64,000 nucleotides of DNA, from the NCBI GenBank assembly GCA_903642265.1, contig CAHJWN010000003.1:46621-110620 (forward strand), read 5' to 3'. Shown piece after piece: positions 40,356-51,000 of the stretch (position 1 is its first letter; each line of letters opens with the position of its first letter). A program made the translations under genes and the position numbers. Source of the stretch: Acidobacteriaceae bacterium (lineage in GTDB: Bacteria > Acidobacteriota > Terriglobia > Terriglobales > Acidobacteriaceae). The notes below the pieces were generated by a model, which worked only from the letters and a program-made list of their open reading frames with translations, was not told the DNA's origin and searched no databases.

Positions 40356-43271
40356 ATGTCCAGTCCTTTTGCCATACTTCCCAGCTCCCACGCCCGCTCC
40401 AGCGATGTGTTTCCAGGTGCATCGGCCCTTGCCTCTGAACTTGCAGCGGTCATTCGTGGAGAGGTACGCTTCGACGCTGCCTCGCGAGCGCTATATGCCA
40501 CCGATGCCTCAAACTATCGGCACGTCCCCATCGGCCTGGTAGTTCCGCGTGACCAGAAGGACGTGATGGAAGCGGTCGCGCTTTGCCGCAAGCACAATGC
40601 ACCTATTCTGACGCGAGGAGCCGGCACTTCCCTTGCGGGACAGGCGTGCAATGCGGCAGTGATCCTGGATTTCTCGAAGTACATGAACGCGATTGGCGAG
40701 GTGGATCTTGCAACGCTCACGATGCGGGTGGAGCCGGGAGCGGTTCTGGACCGCGTTCGTGAGAAAGCAGAGCGGCACAACCTGACATTTGCGCCCGACC
40801 CTGCAACGCACAGCCGATGCACGCTTGGCGGCATGATCGGAAACAACTCGTGCGGGGTGCATGCGTTGATGGGCGGCAAAACGGTCGACAATATCGTTGC
40901 GCTGGAGGTGCTGCTGTACGACGGCACGCGCATGGAGGTTGGCGCGACCGACGAGGCTGAGCTGGCGTTGATCCTTGCAGAAGGTGGGCGAAAGGCCGAG
41001 ATCTATGGTGAGCTAAGACGGATTCGCGATACCTACGCCGAGCTTGTACGCACGAAGTTTCCAAAGATTCCGCGCCGCGTCTCTGGGTTCAACCTGGACG
41101 AACTGCTGCCTGAAGGAAGTTTTAACGTTGCACGGTCACTTGTAGGCAGCGAGGGGACCTGCGCGATCATCCTGTCGGCGACGTTGCAGCTGGTTCGGAG
41201 TCCGCAGTTCAGAACTCTGGTAGGGGTGGGCTTTGCCGACATTTTTGTTGCTGCGGACCTGGTTCCGCAATTGCTTACCCATCCGCTGATCGGGCTTGAA
41301 GGAATCGACGGATTGCTGCTGGAGGCGCTGAGGCGAAAACAAAAGTCACTCTCGTCGCTTGAGCTGCTGCCGGGCGGAGATGGTTTCCTGCTTTGTGAGT
41401 TCGGTGGAGACACGCAGACGGATGCAGATGCTCAGGCTGCAGCCTTTGCGGCATTTGTGATTGAGATAGGCGCACACCCAATGGCACGAATCTACACCTC
41501 CGCCGAAGCGAAACGGGTGTGGCACATCCGCGAATCGGCACTGGGTGCGACGGCTTTTGTGCCGGGCAAGGGCACGGGATGGGAGGGATGGGAGGATGCC
41601 GCTGTCGATCCGGCGCAACTTGGTTCGTATCTTCGAGCAATCTATGCGCTGATGAACGAGTTCGGATACCAGAGTCCGATGTATGGCCACTTCGGGCAGG
41701 GCTGCGTACACATGAGGCATAACTTCGATCTGGAAACCGCGCCGGGGATTTTGAAGTTTCGTGAGTTTATGGAGCGTGCGACGGAGATTGCGCTGGCACA
41801 TGGCGGTTCGCTCTCTGGAGAGCACGGCGATGGCCAGTCACGCGGCGCTCTGTTGCCGAAGATGTTTGGACCGGAGTTGATGCAGGCGTTTCGTGACTTC
41901 AAGCGAGCGTGGGACCCGACAAACAAGTTGAATCCGAATAAGCTGATCGACGCGCACGAGCCGCATGAGGACCTGCGGCTGGGTGCTGACTACAAGCCAT
42001 GGAAGCCGGAGACGCACTTTGCGTTCGAGGAAGACAACGGGTCGTTGGCATCTGCGGCGTTGCGGTGCGTAGGCGTAGGAGCGTGCAGGAAGACCGATGC
42101 GGGAACCATGTGCCCCAGCTTTATGGCGACTGGCGAAGAGCTTCACTCTACGCGTGGGCGCGCGCACCTGCTATGGGAGTTGATGCAGGGCGAAGTACTA
42201 CCGGACAAGTGGCGCAATGAGCAGGTGAGAGAGTCGTTGGACCTGTGCCTGTCGTGCAAGGCGTGCAAATCGGAGTGCCCGGTTTCCGTAGACATGGCGA
42301 CGTACAAGGCGGAGTTCCTGTCTCACCATTTCAGAGGACGGGTGCGGCCGCTGTTTCATTACGCCTTCGGTCGTATCGATGTAGGTGCGCGGATTGCGTC
42401 GCACTTTCCTGCTCTCGCAAACTTTTTAGGGTCGGCGCCGTTGATCGCTCAGGTGGCCAAGGGCCTTTTGCATATCCATCCCAGGCGCACGCTGCCAAAG
42501 TTTGCTCCGGCATTTACGAGGCGCGATCTACCCGTCGTGCTGGACACGCTGCCGCATGTGTTTCTCTGGGCCGATACATTCAACAACTACTTTCATCCAT
42601 CGACCATGCAGGCTGCCCACGGCGTACTCACGGCGGCTGGGTTCGCGGTTGAACTGCCGAAGAAGCATCTCTGCTGCGGGCGACCGCTCTACGACTTCGG
42701 AATGCTGGATGTGGCGAAGCAGTACCTGTTGAAGGTACTCGACGAACTGGCTCCGCAGTTAGAGGCTGGAACACCGATTGTTGTTCTTGAGCCGAGCTGT
42801 GCTTCGGTGTTTCGCGACGAGCTTTGTGGTCTGCTTCCGCAGGATGCACGTGCACGAAAGCTTCGTGATCAGACCTTCCTGCTAAGCGAGTTTCTTGTGA
42901 AACACGCTCCGCATTACATGCCACCGCAAATCGCCGGCGATATCATCGTGCATGGGCACTGCCACCATCGCGCGACGATGGGCATGGAAGACGAGATGGC
43001 GCTTCTGTATGCAACGGGGGCGAATGTGACGCTGCTTGACTCCGGGTGCTGCGGCATGGCTGGCCCGTTTGGCTTTGAGCAGGACAAGTATGAGGTTTCG
43101 CAGACGCTGGGCGAGCGCGTGTTGCTGCCAGCGGTCCGCGGCGCAGCGTCGGAGACGATGATCGTGAGCGACGGCTTCAGCTGTTGCGAGCAGATTACGC
43201 AGAACACCAAAGCGAGGCCTATGCACCTGGCAGAGGTACTAGCGTCGGCACAACCCTCATCCAGATCCTGA
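40356..43271 (+). CDS. FAD/Fe-S D-2-hydroxyacid dehydrogenase (YdiJ-like; D-2-hydroxyglutarate or D-lactate)
   Basis: About 971 residues from ATG 40356 (MSSPFAILPSSHARSSDVFP); a GTG at 40227 would give 1014. The N-terminal half is a VAO-type FAD domain (PIGLVVPRDQKDVMEAVALC, PILTRGAGTSLAGQA, NNSCGVHALMGGKT) with its C-terminal FAD-oxidase domain (GSLSGEHGDGQSRGALLPKM). The C-terminal part is a GlpC-like Fe-S module: a cluster motif in LCLSCKACKSECPVSVDM (CxxCxxxCP), an upstream Cys in VGACRK-TMCPSF, and cysteine-rich repeats LCCGRPLYD and DSGCCGMAGPFG. This fused layout and length match E. coli YdiJ, a D-2-hydroxyglutarate dehydrogenase, but D-lactate dehydrogenases share it. It feeds electrons to the respiratory chain. 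Confidence 0.88.
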   Translation: MSSPFAILPSSHARSSDVFPGASALASELAAVIRGEVRFDAASRALYATDASNYRHVPIGLVVPRDQKDVMEAVALCRKHNAPILTRGAGTSLAGQACNAAVILDFSKYMNAIGEVDLATLTMRVEPGAVLDRVREKAERHNLTFAPDPATHSRCTLGGMIGNNSCGVHALMGGKTVDNIVALEVLLYDGTRMEVGATDEAELALILAEGGRKAEIYGELRRIRDTYAELVRTKFPKIPRRVSGFNLDELLPEGSFNVARSLVGSEGTCAIILSATLQLVRSPQFRTLVGVGFADIFVAADLVPQLLTHPLIGLEGIDGLLLEALRRKQKSLSSLELLPGGDGFLLCEFGGDTQTDADAQAAAFAAFVIEIGAHPMARIYTSAEAKRVWHIRESALGATAFVPGKGTGWEGWEDAAVDPAQLGSYLRAIYALMNEFGYQSPMYGHFGQGCVHMRHNFDLETAPGILKFREFMERATEIALAHGGSLSGEHGDGQSRGALLPKMFGPELMQAFRDFKRAWDPTNKLNPNKLIDAHEPHEDLRLGADYKPWKPETHFAFEEDNGSLASAALRCVGVGACRKTDAGTMCPSFMATGEELHSTRGRAHLLWELMQGEVLPDKWRNEQVRESLDLCLSCKACKSECPVSVDMATYKAEFLSHHFRGRVRPLFHYAFGRIDVGARIASHFPALANFLGSAPLIAQVAKGLLHIHPRRTLPKFAPAFTRRDLPVVLDTLPHVFLWADTFNNYFHPSTMQAAHGVLTAAGFAVELPKKHLCCGRPLYDFGMLDVAKQYLLKVLDELAPQLEAGTPIVVLEPSCASVFRDELCGLLPQDARARKLRDQTFLLSEFLVKHAPHYMPPQIAGDIIVHGHCHHRATMGMEDEMALLYATGANVTLLDSGCCGMAGPFGFEQDKYEVSQTLGERVLLPAVRGAASETMIVSDGFSCCEQITQNTKARPMHLAEVLASAQPSSRS

Positions 43272-43392
43272 CCGCACCGAAGTACTGTACCGCGTTCGTG
43301 GGATGTTGCATCCCGGCACATGGACGTACTTTTAGCATGAGTTTCGCCGCAGGTTGCAGGCAAGCCCGGCCAGCCCGAGGAGAGTCAGGAAG

Positions 43393-43827
43393 ATGAATCC
43401 CAAGAAGATACTGGTGGTCGACGACGACCCCGAGATGCGACTCGCGCTCACGATCAGGCTTCGGGCGAATGGTTTTCAGGTAGGTGTTGCGGTTGATGGC
43501 GTTTCTGCCGTGTCTGAGGCGCGCAAGCAGATGCCTGATCTGATCCTGCTGGATCTTGGACTCCCTGCAGGCGATGGCTTCACTGTTCTTGAAAGATTAA
43601 AGGCGATGGAGGTGCTTGCACACATCCCCGTGATCGTGATCTCCGGTCGCAGCCGAGCAGCAAATCAGAACCGCGCGTTGAGTGCGAAGGCATGTGCTTT
43701 CCTGCAGAAGCCAGTGAAGAATTCAGAGCTTCTCGCCGTAATAGAGAAGGTGCTGAAGCCGGATCCTGAGATAGCATCCACACCAACGGTGTTCGACGTG
43801 AGCCAAAGCGCATTCCCAATTCTTTAG
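43393..43827 (+). CDS. Single-domain response regulator
   Basis: A 144-residue receiver protein from ATG 43393 (MNPKKILVVDDDPEMRLALT) preceded by AGGA. Acidic pocket residues Asp10-12, phospho-acceptor Asp54 in LILLDLGLP, switch Ser84 in VIVISGRS and Lys106 in LQKPVK are all present. There is no output domain beyond a 25-residue tail, so it should work by protein-protein interaction, like CheY or a phosphorelay intermediate. It is 18 bases upstream of the histidine kinase gene, its probable partner, on the same strand. Confidence 0.92.
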   Translation: MNPKKILVVDDDPEMRLALTIRLRANGFQVGVAVDGVSAVSEARKQMPDLILLDLGLPAGDGFTVLERLKAMEVLAHIPVIVISGRSRAANQNRALSAKACAFLQKPVKNSELLAVIEKVLKPDPEIASTPTVFDVSQSAFPIL

Positions 43828-43845
43828 CCTGATGCCAGCAACCTG

Positions 43846-46275
43846 ATGCGACTAGAGCCGATGCGATCAAAGACGCTAAAAAAAGTAACGTTACTCAGCT
43901 TGGCAACGGCGGCTGGTGTGAGTGCCGCGATTGCGCTTCCCTACCTCGTCGGCAGACCGTCTGACCAAGGTGAAGTTGCGACCGCTTACGGCATTCACAG
44001 GTGGGCACTTGTCATAACGGACATGTTTATCTCTGCCTCCTACGCCGCAATCTGCGCGGGACTGGCGTGGACGATCGGCAAGTTGCGCGCGGTGCCGCTG
44101 CTGAACATGCACCTGCGCGCGTTCCGGGTCTTCAGTGTCTTCCTAATTCTCTGCTCGGCGACCCGGTTTTCAGAGGCTCTTACAGCCTGGTGGCCGATCG
44201 ACAGGTTCTCGCTTGCGCTGAAGACCCTCTGCGCGCTGATCTCTATTCCTGCGGCGACGCTGCTGGTGTGGAAACTTCCTGAGGTCGTTCATAGCGTTTG
44301 CGGGTTGACGGAACTGCTCGCTGCATCACATCAACAGACCGAGGAGCTTCGCAAGAGCCAGGCATTCCTTGACCGCGCGGGTCAGATCGCCGGGATCGGC
44401 GGATGGGAAGTAGACCTGATCACGGATAACGTGACATGGTCCGCTGAAACATGCCGCATCCACGGTGCTCCTGTGGACTTTGCTCCTACACTCCAGGATG
44501 GGCTTGAGTTTTATGCAGCGGAGTCGAGGCCCATCATTACTGCAGCGGTGGAACTTGCCTGCACAACCGGAGAGGGCTGGGACCTTGAACTCTCAGTCAT
44601 TCGCGTTGATGGTCGGCAGATATGGGTGCGGTGCTCGGGCACGGCAGAGATGCGGGGTGACAGGCCGATTCGACTGGCAGGTGCGTTCCAGGACATTACC
44701 GGGCGCGTGGCAGAACGCGATGCCTATAAACAGGCAAAAGACCTGGTTACGCTGGCGACGGACAGCGGTCGGATCGGGATTTGGGATTGGGACATCGTTC
44801 GCGATGTGCTTACCTGCGATGCATGGATGCACCGTTTGCACGGCATTGACAGCGAAGATGGCCAGCCTGATTCGCTGCGCTGGCGCGAGCATCTGCACCC
44901 GGACGACAAAGAGCGGGTAGTGAAAACGATGTTTGCCGCTATCGATGGTTCCATGGCGTATGACACGGAATTTCGGGTGGTGTGGCCTGACGGCAGCATC
45001 CGCAATCTGCGCGCGACGGCACAGGTTACGCGCGATGCCGATGGGAAGGCGCTTCGTATGGTTGGAGCGAACTGGGACGTGACCGAGGCGCGCCAGTTGA
45101 CTGCAGAGCTGGCGGAGCAGCACAAGCTACTGCGTGGGACTTTCGAATCAATTGGTGACGGAGTAATTACAACCGACGCGAAGTGCAATGTGACATGGCT
45201 GAATCCAGTCGCTGCGCAGATGACGGGATGGACGCGCGATGAAGCCATTGGCAGGCCGCTGGCTGAGATCTTCAGGATCCTGAACTACGAAACACGCGAG
45301 CCGGTCGAAAATCCTGTCGAGGCGTGCCTTGCGAGTGGCGAAGCCGGTAAGTTGGCTCCGGATACAATCCTGGTGGCGCGCGATGGAACACGTCTAGGGA
45401 TTGATGACTCGGCTGCGCCCATTCGCGGCGGACATGGTGAGGTCCTGGGCGCGGTACTGGTATTCCACGATGTAACCGAACAGCGGCGGCTTTTCTTCGA
45501 GAAGACGCAGGTAGCGATGGTTGAGCTGAAGTTGAAGGATGATTTTCTTTCGCGCGTATCTCACGAGCTGCGTTCGCCGCTTACGTCGATCTACTCGTTC
45601 AGCTCAATTATCGCGGACGAACTTGCAGGCGATACGACGGTTGAACAGCAGGAATATCTGGATATCATTTTGAAGAATGTGGGCCAGCTTCAGGCGATGA
45701 TTGAAGACCTGCTCACGGTGACGCAGGTGAACGAGGGCAAGCTGAGCATTGAGGCGCAAAGCATCCAAGTCGGGGAGACCGTGGCCGATGCGCTACACAC
45801 AATCCAGGCACCGGCGACACGAAAGCACATCACGCTCTCGATGAGCTCCCCGCAGTACTTGCCCAATGCGTATGCTGATCCGACACGCTTGTTACAAATC
45901 TTGATCATCCTTATAGACAACGCGGTGAAGTTCACGCCCATTGGCGGGAATGTTGACGTGAGTGTCTCTGAGGGCGAGCCGGGGCTGCTGCTGTTCGAGG
46001 TGTCGGATACGGGGTGTGGCATCCCTCCTGAACTGCGGCAACGGGTTTTTGAGAATCTCTACCAGATCCCGGGGCCAGACCTGTCGGACACCAGTCATGC
46101 CGGACGCAACGGACTCGGGCTGGGGCTGCACATTGCCAAAGACCTGGTGACGCGGCAGGGCGGCAAGATCTGGATCACGGGTGCGTCGCTGAGAGGAAGT
46201 GTTTTCTCCTTCACGCTGCCGATTTATTCGGCTGATCTGGCATACGGGACGGCGGAGTTAGCGAAGGCTGTTTAG
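43846..46275 (+). CDS. PAS sensor histidine kinase with ethylene-receptor-like membrane domain
   Basis: An 809-residue membrane kinase. Residues about 10-150 contain four predicted helices, of which three resemble the ethylene-binding domain of plant ETR1 and cyanobacterial homologues: Asp59, Tyr66 and Ile69 in TDMFISASYAAI and Cys103 in LILCSATRF keep ETR1 spacing (D25, Y32, I35, C65), but the copper-ligand His69 is Arg107. Then three PAS-type domains follow (about 180-290, 300-415, 425-545: GIGGWEVDLITDNVTW, GIWDWDIVRDVLTCD, GVITTDAKCNVTWLNPVAAQ). The HisKA has phospho-His573 in VSHELRSPL, and the ATPase has LIDNAVKFTP, DTGCGIP and GLGLGLHIAKDLV. It is probably paired with the response regulator 18 bases upstream. 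The start could also be ATG 43861. Confidence 0.9.
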   Translation: MRLEPMRSKTLKKVTLLSLATAAGVSAAIALPYLVGRPSDQGEVATAYGIHRWALVITDMFISASYAAICAGLAWTIGKLRAVPLLNMHLRAFRVFSVFLILCSATRFSEALTAWWPIDRFSLALKTLCALISIPAATLLVWKLPEVVHSVCGLTELLAASHQQTEELRKSQAFLDRAGQIAGIGGWEVDLITDNVTWSAETCRIHGAPVDFAPTLQDGLEFYAAESRPIITAAVELACTTGEGWDLELSVIRVDGRQIWVRCSGTAEMRGDRPIRLAGAFQDITGRVAERDAYKQAKDLVTLATDSGRIGIWDWDIVRDVLTCDAWMHRLHGIDSEDGQPDSLRWREHLHPDDKERVVKTMFAAIDGSMAYDTEFRVVWPDGSIRNLRATAQVTRDADGKALRMVGANWDVTEARQLTAELAEQHKLLRGTFESIGDGVITTDAKCNVTWLNPVAAQMTGWTRDEAIGRPLAEIFRILNYETREPVENPVEACLASGEAGKLAPDTILVARDGTRLGIDDSAAPIRGGHGEVLGAVLVFHDVTEQRRLFFEKTQVAMVELKLKDDFLSRVSHELRSPLTSIYSFSSIIADELAGDTTVEQQEYLDIILKNVGQLQAMIEDLLTVTQVNEGKLSIEAQSIQVGETVADALHTIQAPATRKHITLSMSSPQYLPNAYADPTRLLQILIILIDNAVKFTPIGGNVDVSVSEGEPGLLLFEVSDTGCGIPPELRQRVFENLYQIPGPDLSDTSHAGRNGLGLGLHIAKDLVTRQGGKIWITGASLRGSVFSFTLPIYSADLAYGTAELAKAV

Positions 46276-46347
46276 TATGCCCGAGGCGGTCTTGATTTCA
46301 GGGTTGGTATGCCGGTGATGCTCCTAATGGAATAAACTCTGGACATC

Positions 46348-47907
46348 ATGCCGGTAGCTCTTGAATCACCTGTCACCTCCGCGATCGCTTCTGAAGTTCA
46401 TGCTCTACTCGCCACGTTAGGCGTTGCGACTGCGGCTTACCACGGCAACGACTTTGTCGCGCGTACGCCGATCACTGGTGAGACGCTTGCTCATCTTCCG
46501 CAAGTATCTTCTGAGGCGGCTACGCATCGGATCGCGGTTGCGCATGCCGCAGCGAGGGAGTGGCGCAACGTGCCCGCACCAAAACGCGGCGAGCTGATCC
46601 GACTGCTGGGTGAAGAGCTACGCAGGGCCCTGCCCTCACTTGGGAGGCTGGTAACGATCGAATCCGGCAAGCTGCTGTCTGAAGGTTATGGCGAAGTGCA
46701 GGAGATGATCGACATCTGCACGTTCGCGGCTGGACTTTCGCGGCAGATTGGCGGGCTGACTCTGCCCTCGGAACGGCCGCACCATCGCATGATGGAGACG
46801 TGGCATCCGCTGGGCGTGGTGGGCGTCATATCGGCGTTTAACTTCCCCGTTGCAGTGTGGAGTTGGAACGCGGCGCTTGCAATGGTGTGCGGGAACAGCG
46901 TGGTCTGGAAGCCATCTGAGAAGACGCCGCTGACGGCACTTGCTACGCAGGCGATCTTCGAGCGCGCCGCTGAGAAGTTCACTGTTAAGACTGGACACGC
47001 GGTTCCCAATGGCCTGTCAACGCTGCTGATCGGTGATGCTTCGGCCGGCGAAGTGCTGGTGGCTTCGCCACTGGTCCCGCTGGTCTCGGCAACGGGTTCT
47101 ACCGGGATGGGGCGGGCTGTTGGGCCGAAGCTGGCTGCTCGATTTGCGAAGTCTATCCTTGAGCTTGGCGGCAACAACGCGGCAATCGTTGCTCCTTCTG
47201 CCGACCTCGACCTCACGTTGCGCGCAGTTGCGTTTTCAGCAATGGGAACCGCTGGTCAGCGCTGTACGACAGTGCGACGATTGATCGTGCATGCTTCGGT
47301 TTATGACGCACTGATCCCGCAGTTGAAGCGCGTATATAGCTCCGTAATCGTTGGCGATCCTCGCGAACAAAGCACACTGGTGGGGCCGCTGATCGATGAG
47401 CGGGCTTATGGTGCCATGCAGCAGGCCTTGTTGGCAGCGAAGAAAGATGGCGCGAGCATTACCGGTGGCGAGCGTGTTTCGCGGCCTGAGCACCCCGATG
47501 CCTACTATGTGCGGCCGGCCTTGGTGGAGATGTCTTCTCAGACTGAAGTGGTGCGAGGTGAGACTTTCGCGCCCATACTCTACATCCTGAAATACACGGC
47601 TCTTCCCGAAGCAATTGAGCTGCAAAATGATGTTCCGCAAGGGCTGTCCTCTTCCATTTTCACAACAGACCTGAGGGAAGCAGAGATCTTTCTCTCTGCT
47701 GCAGGTTCAGATTGCGGCATTGCGAACGTGAATATTGGTACTTCAGGTGCGGAGATCGGTGGGGCCTTTGGCGGTGAGAAGGAAACGGGCGGTGGGCGCG
47801 AGTCCGGCTCGGATGCATGGAAGCAATACATGCGGCGGGCGACGAATACGATCAACTATGGGTCCGATCTACCGCTGGCCCAAGGCGTCAGTTTCGACAT
47901 TGACTAG
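46348..47907 (+). CDS. Aldehyde dehydrogenase family 7 (aminoadipate semialdehyde / P6C dehydrogenase type)
   Basis: A 519-residue ALDH. Catalytic Cys306 lies in GTAGQRCTTVRR, the general base Glu272 in LELGGNNAA, and the NAD-binding helices in FNFPVAVWSWNAALAMVCGN and SATGSTGMGR. The C-terminal signature SGAEIGGAFGGEKETGGGRE followed by SGSDAWKQYMRRATNTINYG is diagnostic of the ALDH7 (antiquitin) subfamily, whose members oxidise alpha-aminoadipate semialdehyde, in equilibrium with piperideine-6-carboxylate, to 2-aminoadipate in lysine breakdown. Reactions with betaine or other aldehydes are known for the human relative, so substrate is inferred. It lies 72 bases after the histidine kinase gene. 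A DUF1338 gene lies 5 kb downstream. Confidence 0.9.
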   Translation: MPVALESPVTSAIASEVHALLATLGVATAAYHGNDFVARTPITGETLAHLPQVSSEAATHRIAVAHAAAREWRNVPAPKRGELIRLLGEELRRALPSLGRLVTIESGKLLSEGYGEVQEMIDICTFAAGLSRQIGGLTLPSERPHHRMMETWHPLGVVGVISAFNFPVAVWSWNAALAMVCGNSVVWKPSEKTPLTALATQAIFERAAEKFTVKTGHAVPNGLSTLLIGDASAGEVLVASPLVPLVSATGSTGMGRAVGPKLAARFAKSILELGGNNAAIVAPSADLDLTLRAVAFSAMGTAGQRCTTVRRLIVHASVYDALIPQLKRVYSSVIVGDPREQSTLVGPLIDERAYGAMQQALLAAKKDGASITGGERVSRPEHPDAYYVRPALVEMSSQTEVVRGETFAPILYILKYTALPEAIELQNDVPQGLSSSIFTTDLREAEIFLSAAGSDCGIANVNIGTSGAEIGGAFGGEKETGGGRESGSDAWKQYMRRATNTINYGSDLPLAQGVSFDID

Positions 47908-48001
47908 CCGTAGTCTTCAGTGGGCTTAGACGAAGTGTTATCTTCAGACCCGACAGATTCCCGGTGTATTGCGCGTTGTCCTTCATCAACTAAGGTGGTT
48001 T

Positions 48002-51000
48002 ATGCATTTTTCGTCAAAGCTGTTCCTGCTCCTTGCCGCGTCTCTCGCACTTCCTGCAATCACCAGCGCCCAATTTGGTAAGCAGCCGCCTGCTGCGGAA
48101 GCGAAACTCGATGAGGCTTCTACAAGGACCGTCGAGCGACTCGCCTCGTTGAATGTATTCCCTGTGAGCGGCTGGCGCTACCACGCTGCGGACATTGCGC
48201 ATGGGGAGTTGCCGACGCTGGACGATTCGACGTGGCCGCTGGCAAAGACGCCGCGCAACATTACGGACCATGAGGCCGTGTGGTATCGCGCCCGTCTGAC
48301 TGTGCCAAAGACTCTAAACGGCTATGACCTGACTGGCACGCGCATCTGGATCCGGTTTGACGTTTCGGCGAATGGGCCGATGCCAGAGATTCTCTACTTC
48401 GACGGACGCCGCGTCGCGTTGGGAGAAGACCTTGAACAGACGGTACTGTTTGAGAATGCAAAGCCGGGGGACTCGGTTCTTGTCGCGGTGAAGCTGCTGC
48501 ATACCAATGATGACAAGCGCTTCGCGGGTGTGCAGATGCATATCGATATGGCACAGGGGCGTCCCAATCCGCTGGATCTGCGGACGCAGTTCCTGGTGGC
48601 GCAGAAGCTGCTTCCATGGGTTTCGATTGACCAGCCAAAGGACCTTGCGACGCTTACAAGTGCGATCAAGGCTGTCGACCTGACAGCGCTTGACAAGGCC
48701 GATCAGCCCGCCTTTGATGCATCGCTGACCAAAGCTCTTTCGCTGCTGGAACCATTGCGTCCGATGCTGCAGAAGGACACGATCCACATGACGGGGAACT
48801 CGCATATCGACGCCGCGTGGCTCTGGCCGGAGTCCGAGACGATCGACGTCGTGCGCCGCACATTTGCCACGGCGCTCCAGTTGATGAACGAGTATCCCGA
48901 CTACACCTACACGCAATCCGCGGCCCAGTACAACGAGTGGATGGCCGACAAGTACCCGGCCATGGATGCGGAGATCAAGCAGCGCATCAAGGAGGGCCGC
49001 TGGGAGGTGGTTGGCGGCATGTGGGTCGAGCCTGACCTGAACCTGCCTGATGGTGAGTCGCAGGTGCGATCGCTGCTGCTGGGCAAGCGCTGGTTCAAGC
49101 AGCACTATGGTGTCGATGTGCGCATCGGGTGGAACCCCGACTCATTTGGCTACAACTGGCAGCTTCCGCAGATCTATAAGAGGGCCGGTGTGGATTATTT
49201 CGTCACTCAGAAGATGACCTGGAACGACACAAACCAGTTGCCGTTCAAGCTCTTCTGGTGGCAGTCGCCCGATGGCAGCAAGGTGCTGAGCTATTTCCCG
49301 CATGACTACGCGAATGACAACCTTGATCCCATTCGGCTTGCTGGAGACCTAGCCGTGGCCCGCGAGCGCTCGCCTGGCCTGACTACGATGATGGAACTTT
49401 ATGGCATCGGCGACCATGGTGGAGGGCCAACCCGAACGATCCTCGACCAGGGCGAGCACTGGGCGCATGCGGATGCAGCGGTTACGCCGCAGATGAAGTT
49501 CGGACTGGCGCAGACCTTCTTCACGGCAGCCGAGCAGAGTATTGCTGCAGACTCTACGACATGGAACTACCAGTCGATTGCGAAGGGCTACAAGTATCCA
49601 ACGCCTGAGACTGGCAAGATGGTCATTCCAACATGGAAAGATGAGATGTACTTCGAGTATCACCGCGGAGTGCAGACCACGCAGGCTGGCCATAAGCGCA
49701 ACATGCGTGAGGCCGAAGAGAACACGCTGAACGCAGAGAAGCTCGCTTCGCTGGCCTGGCTGGATGGCGATACTTATCCCAATGCGCAGTTTACCGATGC
49801 ATGGAAAAAGATTGCCTTCAACGGTTTTCATGATCTTGCTGCCGGATCGGGTATCGGCATTATCTACAAGGACGCTGCAAAGGAGTTCGACATGGTGCGG
49901 CTGGAGGATGCGGACGCGGCGAGCCATGCGCTGAACACAATTGCTGCGCACATCGATACGGGGGAACATCCAGGGACGCCTGTCCTCATCTTCAATCCGC
50001 TTGGGTGGGACCGCGATGGACTGGTGCGCGTAAAGGTGCAGCTTCCGACAGCGGGCATGTGGCCTACGATCTCTGACGATGCAGGAAGAACAATTCCCTC
50101 GCAGGTGATCTCAAAGGAAGCGAACACCGGCGTCTTTACCGTGGACGTGCTTGCGCCGAGAACGCCAAGCATTGGGTACCAGGTGTTGTATGCGACACCG
50201 AAGTCCGCGCCGCCGATTGATGCTGAGTTGGACGCAAAGCAATTGCGGCTCGAGAACAGCAATCTTCGCGTGCTTGTCGATGCGAAGACTGGGTGCATCA
50301 CCAGCCTTGTAAACAAAAGATCGACCTTTGAAGCGATAGCCCCAAAGGGATGCGGCAATCAGCTTCAGGCCTTTAAGGACACGCCGAAGGATTATGACGC
50401 CTGGAATATCGACTACGGCACGCTCGACCATCCAATGGCGATCGATAAGGTCGACTCGGTGAGGATGATTGAGAGCGGGCCGGTACGTTCGACCATCCGC
50501 ATTGAGCGCACCTGGCAGAGTTCGCATTTCACCCAGGACATCTCGCTCGCGGCAAATGCCGATACCGTCGTCATCGATAACACCGTTGACTGGCATGAGA
50601 CGCACATCCTGCTGAAGGCAGCGTTCCCGCTTGCGGCGTCAGGCCCGATGGCGACGTACGAGATTCCTTATGGCACGATTCAACGGCCGACGACGCGTAA
50701 CAATACATGGGAATCGGCCAAGTTCGAGGTGCCCGCGCTCCGATGGGCAGACCTGGGCGATAGCAGGAATGGCTTTTCGCTGCTGAACGAAGAGAAGTAT
50801 GGCTATGATGCGATCGGCAATGTGCTGCGACTGTCGCTACTCAGGTCGCCAACATGGCCCGATCCTGAGGCTGATCGCGGCATTCAGCACTTCCGCTACG
50901 CGCTGTACCCGCATCCCGGAACATGGCAGCAGGCAATGACAGAGCGTAAGGGCTACGAGCTGAACTACCCCCTGCAGGCGGCGGTGGTTGTAGCACACTC

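Noticed and set aside
43300..43314. GGGATG-TTG-CATCCC hairpin after the FAD/Fe-S gene as terminator
   Set aside because: Short stem and no T-run; too weak to call, and it is close to the start of the response regulator gene.
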